Of a stretch of DNA of 8,793 nt, positions 1 to 5,123 are shown piece by piece (within the stretch, counting starts at the first letter, position 1; every line of letters begins with the position of its first letter). The notes below the pieces were generated by a model that made no database searches, had not been told where the DNA came from, and was given only the letters and a program-made list of their open reading frames with translations. The translations under genes were made by a program, and so were the position numbers. The stretch comes from an uncultured Clostridia bacterium (GTDB taxonomy: Bacteria; Bacillota; Clostridia; Christensenellales; Borkfalkiaceae), in assembly GCA_934254755.1 (NCBI GenBank), contig CAKQMM010000032.1, forward strand, positions 1-8,793. Reading direction: 5' to 3'.

Positions 1-308
1 AAGCCGTAGGTTACGATTTTATGTGCGGGCGAATGGGTAAGTTCGCGCTCCAAGATTTCAACGGGTTCGCCGTTTTTCGAGTGTTTCGCCTTTTCTTTTT
101 CGGTTAAGTTCGACTGATAGAATTTAATAGAGCCGCTTTCCGTCGGGATAAGCCCGTTTATCGCGTGCATTATGGTTGTTTTGCCCGCGCCGTTCGCGCC
201 GATAAGCGCGACTATTTCGCCTTTATTTACGGTAAACGAAACGCCTTTTATGGCTTTTATAAGCCCGTAACTGACAACTAAGTTTTCTACGTTCAATATA
301 GTTTCCAT
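1..308 (-). CDS. livF: LivF-type ATPase of branched-chain amino acid ABC transporter (partial, C-terminus outside window)
   Basis: Only the N-terminal 102 codons are present; the frame is open to the left edge. The protein is one of the two cytoplasmic ATPases that drive branched-chain amino acid import with the LivHM permease. Walker A GANGAGKTT is at residues 37-45, preceded by the family pattern YGxIKAIKGVSF near residues 14-25. The ATG at 306-308 is one base past the livG stop, with AGGAG about 12 bases upstream, so translation is probably coupled to livG. Between the first beta strands and the expected Q-loop/VPEGR region there is a charged stretch (about residues 70-90, rich in Lys and Glu) that LivF of E. 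coli lacks. The fragment ends just before VPEGR, so the signature and Walker B motifs cannot be checked. Assignment to LivF rather than LivG rests on the GANGAGKT Walker A, the short N-terminus and its position after livG. Confidence 0.9.
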   Translation of the reverse strand, partial: METILNVENLVVSYGLIKAIKGVSFTVNKGEIVALIGANGAGKTTIMHAINGLIPTESGSIKFYQSNLTEKEKAKHSKNGEPVEILERELTHSPAHKIVTYG

Positions 309-309
309 A

Positions 310-1086
310 TCAGTCGTCATCTCCTAAATACGCTTTTATAACGGCGGGGTCGTTAAGCACGGTTTTCGTGTCGCCGTGAATAAGTTCCTGACCGAAGTTT
401 AAAACGGTAAGTTTATTGCAAATGCCGCCGACGAGTTTCATATCGTGTTCGATAAGAAGCACCGTCACGTCGAACTTATCTTTAACGAACTGAATGGTTT
501 CCATAAGTTCTTCCGTTTCCTGCGGGTTCATGCCTGCGGCGGGTTCGTCGAGAAGCAAAAGTTTCGGTTTGGTTGCAAGCGCGCGCGCAATCTCTAACTT
601 TCTTTGTTTGCCGTACGGGAGGTTGTATGCAAGTTGGTTTCTTAAATCGAGCAAGCCGAAAACGTCCAAAATTTCCTTAGCGCGGTCGCGCATCGCTATT
701 TCGGTGTTGTAGTATTTAGGAAGCCTGAAAATGCTTTCGAACAAATTGCACTTGTATTCGGGCAAATTGTTCAGACCTATCATAACGTTTTTGATGACGG
801 AAAGGTTGTTAAAAAGCCTTATGTTCTGGAAGGTACGGGCGATGCCCTTGATGTTTATTTGTCTTTGGTCAAGACCCGTTAAGTCTTCGCCGTCCAGATA
901 AAACTTACCGAATGTCGGTTTATACACCCCCGTCAAAAGGTTGAATACGGTGGTTTTGCCCGCGCCGTTAGGCCCTATAAGCCCGTACAAATCGCCCTTT
1001 TCGATTTCAAGGTTGACGTTCTGCGCCGCTTTAAGACCGCCGAAAGATATGCCTAAGTTTTCGGTTTTAAGTATAGGTTCGCTCAT
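310..1086 (-). CDS. livG: LivG-type ATPase of branched-chain amino acid ABC transporter
   Basis: Cytoplasmic ATPase subunit that hydrolyses ATP to power branched-chain amino acid uptake through LivHM. The 258 residues match the usual LivG length (about 255). Walker A GPNGAGKT is at 38-45, the Q-loop glutamine at 87 in ARTFQNIRLF (a LivG hallmark), the signature region LPYGKQRKLEIARAL at 156-170, Walker B LLLLDEPAAGMNP at 176-188 and the H-loop histidine at 214. The signature reads LPYGK in place of LSYGQ, a variant of the already non-canonical signature of this subfamily. The ATG lies two bases after the livM stop, and a GGGGGA ribosome binding site is contained in the end of livM, which points to coupled translation. 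livF follows after one base. All catalytic motifs are intact. Confidence 0.96.
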   Translation of the reverse strand: MSEPILKTENLGISFGGLKAAQNVNLEIEKGDLYGLIGPNGAGKTTVFNLLTGVYKPTFGKFYLDGEDLTGLDQRQINIKGIARTFQNIRLFNNLSVIKNVMIGLNNLPEYKCNLFESIFRLPKYYNTEIAMRDRAKEILDVFGLLDLRNQLAYNLPYGKQRKLEIARALATKPKLLLLDEPAAGMNPQETEELMETIQFVKDKFDVTVLLIEHDMKLVGGICNKLTVLNFGQELIHGDTKTVLNDPAVIKAYLGDDD

Positions 1087-1088
1087 GG

Positions 1089-2312
1089 TTATTTATCCCC
1101 CTTCGGTTTATCGGGCTTGTCGGGCGTAAAGGAATTGTCCGGCGTGAAGTCCGTAGATAAAATAGCGTCCATTTCAACCTTGGTGGGAACGACCGACCAG
1201 TCTGCCCCGAATTCCTGCTCTTTAGCGGGGTCGTGCTGATATTTTTTGCGGGTGAAAAGGTTGTGCAATTTAATGTAAAGGAAGTTCGTCAAGCGTTTGA
1301 AGTTATACTTTTCGCGCACGGTTTTAAGCTTGGGCGCGTTGTTGTACACTACTATCAAAATCAACACGAGCGCGTAAATAAGGTTTTTAAGCGCGGCAAG
1401 GTTACCCGTTAAAGCAACGCCGAGTTTGGTGTTTAAAACGGTTATTACTACCGCCGCTATAATCGAGCCGTTGATGTTGCCCATTCCGCCTAAGACCACC
1501 ATAACGAGTAAGTCTATCGACTTATTGTAGTCGAAGTTCGCGGGGTTTACCGAGTACTGCGTCATCCCGAAGAACACGCCCGCAACCCCTGCGAAAAACG
1601 CCGATATAACGAAGACCGAAAGCTTATAATAAGTTACGTTTACGCCCATGGCGCGCGCCGCTATTTCGTTATCGCGCACCGCCATAATCGCCCTGCCGTG
1701 CTTAGAACGGATAAGGTTGTTTATAACCACGAGGGCTAAAAGCGCAAATATGAAAACTATTATAAACAAACCGCCGACAGGGTAACGCCCTTCGGTACTT
1801 TTAAGTTCGCCCACGCTCTCGCCGCCGCTTAAAACGTTTTTAAGCACGGTTTTAACTATTTCGCCGAAGGCAAGGGTTACTATCGCAAGATAGTCGCCTT
1901 TAAGCCTTAACGCGGGCAAACCTATAATAAAGCCCGCAACCGCCGCGACCAGACCACCCGCCAAAACCGCAACGAGAAGAGATGGAAATTGCGCGCTCTT
2001 TTGCGCCGCTTTATTTAAACCGCCGAGCCATGCGTTGCGCACCCATACGCCGACGAACGCGCCTATGCTCATAAACGCGGCGTGGCCTATGGACAGTTCG
2101 CCCAAAAAGCCTACGACGAGCGAAAGCGACATTGCCGCTATCACGAAGTAGCCTATCTGCTCTAAAAGTTGCTGGTCGCTCTTTTTAAGCGTGCCTGCCG
2201 CCTGAAGAATTATCATTAGCAAAATCGCCGCCAAAAACACGAAGTAAGGAATAAAGTTTTTGACTTTGAATTTCTTTTTTACGTTTGCAAAATATTGAGT
2301 GAGGCCGTTCAT
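1089..2312 (-). CDS. livM: LivM-type permease of branched-chain amino acid ABC transporter, with long hydrophilic C-terminal tail
   Basis: Integral membrane subunit that forms the translocation path together with LivH. Residues about 19-325 are strongly hydrophobic with several membrane segments. Family motifs include the stretch around GELSIGHAAFMSIGAF (71-86), GLPALRLKGDYLAIVTLAFG (131-150) and the coupling loop with GRAIMAVRDNEIAARAMGVN (206-225), which contacts the ATPases. The gene starts with an ATG that shares one base with the livH stop (TAATG), an arrangement typical of translational coupling, and ends two bases before livG. The last ~80 residues, from about 326, are hydrophilic: first basic (FKRLTNFLYIKLHNLFTRKK), then acidic and proline-rich, ending in two TPDxxFTPDKP-like units and a lysine-rich end. 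Such a tail is not part of the transport core; it probably lies in the cytoplasm. Confidence 0.95.
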   Translation of the reverse strand: MNGLTQYFANVKKKFKVKNFIPYFVFLAAILLMIILQAAGTLKKSDQQLLEQIGYFVIAAMSLSLVVGFLGELSIGHAAFMSIGAFVGVWVRNAWLGGLNKAAQKSAQFPSLLVAVLAGGLVAAVAGFIIGLPALRLKGDYLAIVTLAFGEIVKTVLKNVLSGGESVGELKSTEGRYPVGGLFIIVFIFALLALVVINNLIRSKHGRAIMAVRDNEIAARAMGVNVTYYKLSVFVISAFFAGVAGVFFGMTQYSVNPANFDYNKSIDLLVMVVLGGMGNINGSIIAAVVITVLNTKLGVALTGNLAALKNLIYALVLILIVVYNNAPKLKTVREKYNFKRLTNFLYIKLHNLFTRKKYQHDPAKEQEFGADWSVVPTKVEMDAILSTDFTPDNSFTPDKPDKPKGDK

Positions 2313-3187
2313 TATACCTTTTCCCTCCGTTTTTTACCTATTAAGCCCGTAGGACGGACGAGAAGAATGACTATAAGTATAGCGAATTCTATTGCGGTGG
2401 TGTAACTGCCGATAGGCGTTTTTAAACAGAAAGTTTCAATAAGCCCGAGCAAAAGCCCGCCGAGCATCGCGCCCGGAATAGAGCCTATGCCGCCGATAAC
2501 CGCCGCCGTAAAGGCCTTGATGCCGGGCATTGCGCCCATCGTAACGCTTACGTTTACGGGTATAAGTATATAAGTCATGCTTGCAAGAGCCGCTAACGCA
2601 GAACCGATAATAAAGGTTATGGATATCGTTTTATTTACGTTTACGCCCATAAGTTGCGCCGCGCCTTTATCTTCGGACACGGCAAGCATCGCTTTGCCCG
2701 TTTTGGTGTTATTGATAAACGCGGTAAGCCCGACCATGACCGCCGCCGATAAAATAAGCGTTATGACGGTTGACCATTTGATGCCGAGCGCACCGATTTT
2801 AAGAGTGCCCAAATCCCATAATTTAACGGGTTTGTTGGCAGTGCCGAAAATCATCTGCGCAACGCTTTGAAGAAGGTAACTTACGCCTATCGCGGTTATT
2901 AAAACCGCCAGGGGTGAAGCGCCCCTTAAAGGTTTATACGCAAACTTTTCGATTGCCATGCCTGCAAGCGAGCATAAAAGTATGGAGAGCAGAACCGAAA
3001 GCACGGGGTCGAACCCAAGCTGAGCGGCAAATATGAATATAAAATATCCGCCTACCATTATTATGTCGCCGTGCGCGAAGTTAAGCATTTTTGCGATGCC
3101 GTACACCATCGTATAGCCCAAAGCTATCATAGCGTATACGCCGCCTAAACTCAACCCGCTTATGAACGTTGAAATAAAATCTAACAT
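2312..3187 (-). CDS. livH: LivH-type permease of branched-chain amino acid ABC transporter
   Basis: Integral membrane permease partner of LivM. The preferred start, ATG at 3185-3187, gives 291 residues, the usual LivH length, and has AAAGGAA 5-6 bases upstream. An in-frame TTG at 3233-3235 would add 16 basic residues encoded across a perfect hairpin and has no supporting ribosome binding site, so it was not used. Family features: the N-terminal LSLGGVYAMIALGYTMVYGI (12-31), LNFAHGDIIMVGGY (35-48), the coupling loop GKAMLAVSEDKGAAQLMGVN (164-183) and IGGIGSIPGAMLGGLLLGLIE (231-251). The C-terminus RPTGLIGKKRREKV is typical. The stop codon overlaps the livM ATG by one base. The gene follows livK after an 83-base gap that holds a strong stem-loop. 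Confidence 0.96.
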   Translation of the reverse strand: MLDFISTFISGLSLGGVYAMIALGYTMVYGIAKMLNFAHGDIIMVGGYFIFIFAAQLGFDPVLSVLLSILLCSLAGMAIEKFAYKPLRGASPLAVLITAIGVSYLLQSVAQMIFGTANKPVKLWDLGTLKIGALGIKWSTVITLILSAAVMVGLTAFINNTKTGKAMLAVSEDKGAAQLMGVNVNKTISITFIIGSALAALASMTYILIPVNVSVTMGAMPGIKAFTAAVIGGIGSIPGAMLGGLLLGLIETFCLKTPIGSYTTAIEFAILIVILLVRPTGLIGKKRREKV

Positions 3188-3210
3188 ATCTTTCCTTTTA
3201 ATACGCAAAG

Positions 3211-3240
3211 TCGGTTTGCCCCGAAGTCGGGGCAAACCGA
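3211..3240 (-). other. Strong intercistronic hairpin between livK and livH
   Basis: Perfect 12-bp inverted repeat: TCGGTTTGCCCC (3211-3222) and GGGGCAAACCGA (3229-3240) with a 6-base loop. On the transcribed strand it lies about 30 bases past the livK stop and some 25 bases before the livH ribosome binding site. It is not followed by a U-run (the next bases are CTTTGCGTATT), so it is not a canonical terminator. By analogy with hairpins after binding-protein genes in other ABC operons, it could protect the 3' end of a livK transcript or terminate partly, giving more binding protein than permease. The structure is seen directly; its role is inferred. Confidence 0.75.
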
Positions 3241-3270
3241 TATTTACGCGATTTTTATAATTGCGAAAAT

Positions 3271-4473
3271 TTAAGCGGCAGTGAAGTCTTTAACTATATA
3301 TTCTTTGACGTTCTTCGTCGCGGTGTTTACGGTGTTGTCCGCATTCCATTTCATCGCGGTACCGGTTACGCCGTCAACGCTGAAAGCGGAGTTGTGGAAT
3401 ACTTCTTTAAGTACGTCGCACATATCGCTTGCAGAGATGGTTACGGGAACTTCTTTACCTTCTTTTACGGCAAATTCTATAGCACCTTTAAGCGCGTATA
3501 CGCAGTCGTAAGCGGCAGCGGCAAACTGTATGGGGGTATCGCCGTATTTTGCTTTATACGCGTCGATAAATGCTTTTGCTTTACCTTCGGTTGCAGCCGC
3601 GTCGAAGTGAGATATATAAGATATCTTCTGGGTTATGGTCGCTAAATCGTCGCCGAGTTCTGCGTCAACGCCGTCAAGACCGTCGCCGCCGAAGTATACG
3701 GCTTTCGCTTTCATTTCGGTCTTGCCCTGTTTCATGAACGCTGCGGCAGGTTGATAGTAGATGGGCATGAACACGAAGTCGCACTCTTTAAGCTTGGATA
3801 CCTGTGAGCTGAAGTCGGTGGCGTTATCGTCGTTGAACGAAGTTACGACTATTTCGCTTCCGTTCCAGGTCGTTCCGAGTTCTGCTATAAACTTATTGTA
3901 TATACCCTTAGAATAGTCGTCGTCGTTCTTATAGAAGACGCCTACTTTCTGCGGCTTTTCAGCTGCGGGAAGTTGTTCAAGGTAGTTAGCGGTTGCGGAA
4001 CCTTGAGTCGAATCGGAGAAGCACATCTGGAATGCGTTTTCGTATTCGGGAACTGCGTCTGCGGTAGCGGACGGAGTTATGAAGAACACGTTGTCTTCTT
4101 TGCTTAATTCTTTATATTGTAAGCAGGGTTTAGTGGTAACGCAGCCAAGGCTCATCTGCATGCCCGCTTCGAGTTGTGCGGAATAACCTGCGGCAACTTT
4201 GGTCTGGTCGTGTACGTCGTCGTACATCTGTAAGTTAAGCTTATAGCCGTTTACGCCGCCCTTCGCGTTGATTTCGTCAACCGCGAGTTGCGCGCCGTTT
4301 TTAACGGCTTGACCGTAAACGCCCGCGCCGCCGGTAAGCGGACCGGATGCGCCGATGTAATACTCGGTGTTTTTAGACGTGTAGCCTTTGTTGCCGCAAG
4401 CGGTCAACGAGCCGACGCCTAAGGTTAAAGCCAAGCCTAAGCCCAATACTTTAAACAAGTTCGATTTTTTCAT
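3271..4473 (-). CDS. livK: Branched-chain amino acid ABC transporter substrate-binding lipoprotein
   Basis: Extracellular, membrane-anchored binding protein that captures branched-chain amino acids and delivers them to LivHM. The 400 residues carry a lipoprotein signal peptide: basic MKKSNLFK, a hydrophobic core and lipobox LTAC with the modified cysteine at 26. The mature part is a periplasmic-binding-protein type 1 fold (Peripla_BP_6): YIGASGPLTGGAGVYGQAVK (about 39-58), LAVDEINAKGGVNGYKL (68-84) and a C-terminal half with YDCVYALKGAIEFA. The ATG at 4471-4473 has AAGGAG (4483-4488) nine bases upstream. It is first of the operon structural genes and lies some 360 bases downstream of the predicted transcription start, behind an attenuator. 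Solute specificity (Leu/Ile/Val versus other amino acids or amides) cannot be read reliably from the protein, but the leader peptide in front argues for Val/Ile/Leu. livJ would be an equally fitting symbol. Confidence 0.94.
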   Translation of the reverse strand: MKKSNLFKVLGLGLALTLGVGSLTACGNKGYTSKNTEYYIGASGPLTGGAGVYGQAVKNGAQLAVDEINAKGGVNGYKLNLQMYDDVHDQTKVAAGYSAQLEAGMQMSLGCVTTKPCLQYKELSKEDNVFFITPSATADAVPEYENAFQMCFSDSTQGSATANYLEQLPAAEKPQKVGVFYKNDDDYSKGIYNKFIAELGTTWNGSEIVVTSFNDDNATDFSSQVSKLKECDFVFMPIYYQPAAAFMKQGKTEMKAKAVYFGGDGLDGVDAELGDDLATITQKISYISHFDAAATEGKAKAFIDAYKAKYGDTPIQFAAAAYDCVYALKGAIEFAVKEGKEVPVTISASDMCDVLKEVFHNSAFSVDGVTGTAMKWNADNTVNTATKNVKEYIVKDFTAA

Positions 4474-4644
4474 GGTTTTGTTCTCCTTTAAACAAAAAAT
4501 TTTTAAAATTTACAAACGACTTTCGCCGTCTTTTACCTAAGTGAATTTAATTTTTATAAGCCGTTTCTTGTGGATAGTGCCCAAAAGGCGCGACCGGGAG
4601 CGATTTTTGGAAGCGAACCTTTAATACAGGTGACGCAACCTAAT
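4474..4644 (-). other. Long untranslated leader between attenuator terminator and livK, with alternative pairings
   Basis: About 170 bases lie between the terminator U-tract and the livK start. No open frame with a ribosome binding site was found. Two helices that exclude each other can be drawn in the transcript: AAAGG+CGC (4618-4622, 4613-4615) with GCG+CCTTT (4589-4591, 4584-4588), against CCAAAA (4605-4610) with TTTTGG (4581-4586). A small GAC/GTC stem lies nearer the gene, followed by an A/T-rich tract up to the ribosome binding site. No known riboswitch consensus or T-box motif was recognised. A role after antitermination is possible but unproven. Confidence 0.3.
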
Positions 4645-4682
4645 AAAAAAAGCAAGGAACGTTTTTTTGAAACACCCTTGCT
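4645..4682 (-). terminator. Attenuator terminator (3:4 helix) of the liv operon leader
   Basis: In the minus-strand transcript AGCAAGG (4676-4682) pairs with CCTTGCT (4651-4657). An inner TGTTT/AAACG helix with one G-U pair extends the stem beyond a small internal loop. The stem is followed directly by a run of seven T (4645-4651), a classical rho-independent terminator. It sits between the leader peptide and livK, where unconditional termination would silence the operon, so it must be conditional. Its 5' arm is also one half of the 2:3 antiterminator. Confidence 0.88.
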
Positions 4683-4742
4683 TTGCAACCAAAATAATTA
4701 TAAACTCTACTTATAATTTTAAGCGGTATGGCAAAAACAAGG
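4676..4742 (-). promoter_or_regulatory. Antiterminator (2:3 helix) of the liv attenuator
   Basis: Segment 2, CCTTGTTTTTGC (4731-4742, within leader codons 22-26), is complementary to segment 3, GCAAAGCAAGG (4676-4686): 11 pairs including one G-U, with a single bulged T. Segment 3 contains the whole 5' arm of the terminator, so the two helices cannot coexist. The bases enclosed by this helix form a separate perfect 8-bp AU hairpin, AATTATAA/TTATAATT (4696-4703 with 4711-4718), which begins right after the leader stop codon and would bring segments 2 and 3 together. Expected behaviour: a ribosome stalled at Val/Ile/Leu codons leaves segment 2 free and livKHMGF are transcribed; a ribosome reaching the stop covers segment 2 and termination follows. 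Confidence 0.78.
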
Positions 4743-4808
4743 TCTGCTCTTAATAATGAGGACCTCAAGTAGAATAATTATGACGTTTTTTACGCTGAAT
4801 TTATTCAT
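4719..4808 (-). CDS. livL: liv operon leader peptide, 29 residues, rich in Val/Ile/Leu codons (attenuator sensor)
   Basis: A 29-codon frame starts with ATG at 4806-4808 and ends with TAA at 4719-4721. AGAAAGG (4818-4824) lies nine bases upstream as ribosome binding site. The predicted transcription start is about 26 bases before the ATG. Residues 9-19 read VIIILLEVLII: ten of eleven are branched-chain amino acids, and Val6 adds one more. The end, KSRPCFCHTA, holds none. Such run-on regulatory codons are the hallmark of leader peptides of ilv and leu attenuators, where the ribosome stalls when the cognate charged tRNA is scarce. Segment 1 (codons 14-17) and segment 2 (codons 22-26) of the attenuator are both inside the frame, and the stop is 10 bases past segment 2, the geometry the mechanism needs. 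The symbol is descriptive, not an established name. The peptide itself probably has no function after synthesis. Confidence 0.86.
   Translation of the reverse strand: MNKFSVKNVIIILLEVLIIKSRPCFCHTA
4738..4767 (-). promoter_or_regulatory. 1:2 hairpin (anti-antiterminator) inside the leader peptide frame
   Basis: In the transcript AGGTC (4761-4765) plus CTC (4758-4760) pairs with GAG (4747-4749) plus GACCT (4740-4744): eight Watson-Crick pairs with a 2-base CA bulge and an 8-base loop. Two G-U pairs can extend the base. The 3' arm shares CCTTG with segment 2, so this hairpin and the 2:3 antiterminator exclude each other. A ribosome stalled at codons 9-16 would cover the 5' arm and release segment 2. 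The hairpin may also pause RNA polymerase, as in known attenuators; that part is inference. Confidence 0.7.
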
Positions 4809-4840
4809 GGTTTTTTGCCTTTCTTTTTTTTGATAATGAA

Positions 4841-4869
4841 AATTTACCACTATTGATTTTATTTGTCAA
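4841..4869 (-). promoter_or_regulatory. Sigma-A promoter of the liv operon
   Basis: On the minus strand TTGACA (4864-4869) is a perfect -35 element, followed by exactly 17 bases and TAAATT (4841-4846). A TGG before the -10 gives an extended -10 element. Transcription should start near 4834, about 26 bases before the leader peptide ATG and some 360 before livK. No other convincing promoter was seen between this site and livK. Confidence 0.8.
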
Positions 4870-5053
4870 ACGTTTTTTACCGCTTTTTTAAAAAAAATCC
4901 GATTTTTTATTATTCCGCCGAAATTCGCGGTCGTATCTTAATTTATGCTTATATCACCGTTAAATTTTGTCGATATTATAAGCCGTTCTTAACCCTAACA
5001 AAAAACCGCCACACCGATACGACTACTATTTATATAAGAGCACCCTTATCATA
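4870..5053. other. Divergent intergenic region between the liv and araC-family promoters
   Basis: About 185 A/T-rich bases separate the two predicted -35 elements. A spurious 64-codon frame crosses the area but has a TTG start and no ribosome binding site. An 8-base inverted pair, GTCGTATC (4930-4937) and GATACGAC (5016-5023), was noticed; such a pair is nearly expected by chance at this length. Operators for the adjacent AraC-family regulator would be expected here, but none can be identified from sequence alone. Confidence 0.4.
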
Positions 5054-5082
5054 TTGACTACGCACAAAGCTTGCGTTACAAT
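5054..5082 (+). promoter_or_regulatory. Promoter of the AraC-family gene, with inverted repeat filling the spacer
   Basis: TTGACT (5054-5059), 17 bases, TACAAT (5077-5082): each hexamer matches consensus at five of six positions. Transcription would start near 5089, 35 bases before the ATG. The spacer (5060-5076) begins with ACGCA and ends with TGCGT, a perfect 5-bp inverted repeat exactly filling the space between the hexamers. A protein bound there would cover the promoter, so autoregulation or other control is plausible. Confidence 0.72.
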
Positions 5083-5123
5083 GTAATCAAACAGTATTTT
5101 TTTGATTTTTACGGGGGTAATTT

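Noticed and set aside
3188..3235. Longer livH start at TTG 3233-3235
   Set aside because: It would add 16 residues encoded through the 12-bp hairpin, has no ribosome binding site, and makes the protein longer than the family. The ATG at 3185-3187 has a good site.
4474..4840. T-box riboswitch in the liv leader
   Set aside because: A terminator upstream of a branched-chain amino acid operon in a Bacillota-like genome first suggests a T-box, but no AGGGTGGNACCGCG-like T-box sequence or specifier loop with AGTA was found, whereas a translated Val/Ile/Leu-rich frame with classical attenuator pairings is present.
4911..4935. Imperfect palindrome CCGCCGAAATTCGCGG
   Set aside because: The CCGC/GCGG arms and the inner CGAA/TTCG are out of register by one base, so no consistent dyad results.
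4930..5023. 8-base inverted pair GTCGTATC/GATACGAC as operator pair
   Set aside because: In a region of ~200 bases an 8-base inverted match has a fair chance of arising at random (roughly 0.3 expected), and no second copy near either promoter supports it.
4863..5057. 64-codon open frame on the plus strand in the divergent intergenic region
   Set aside because: TTG start, no ribosome binding site, composition without protein-like pattern, and it overlaps the -35 of the liv promoter and the start of the araC-family promoter.
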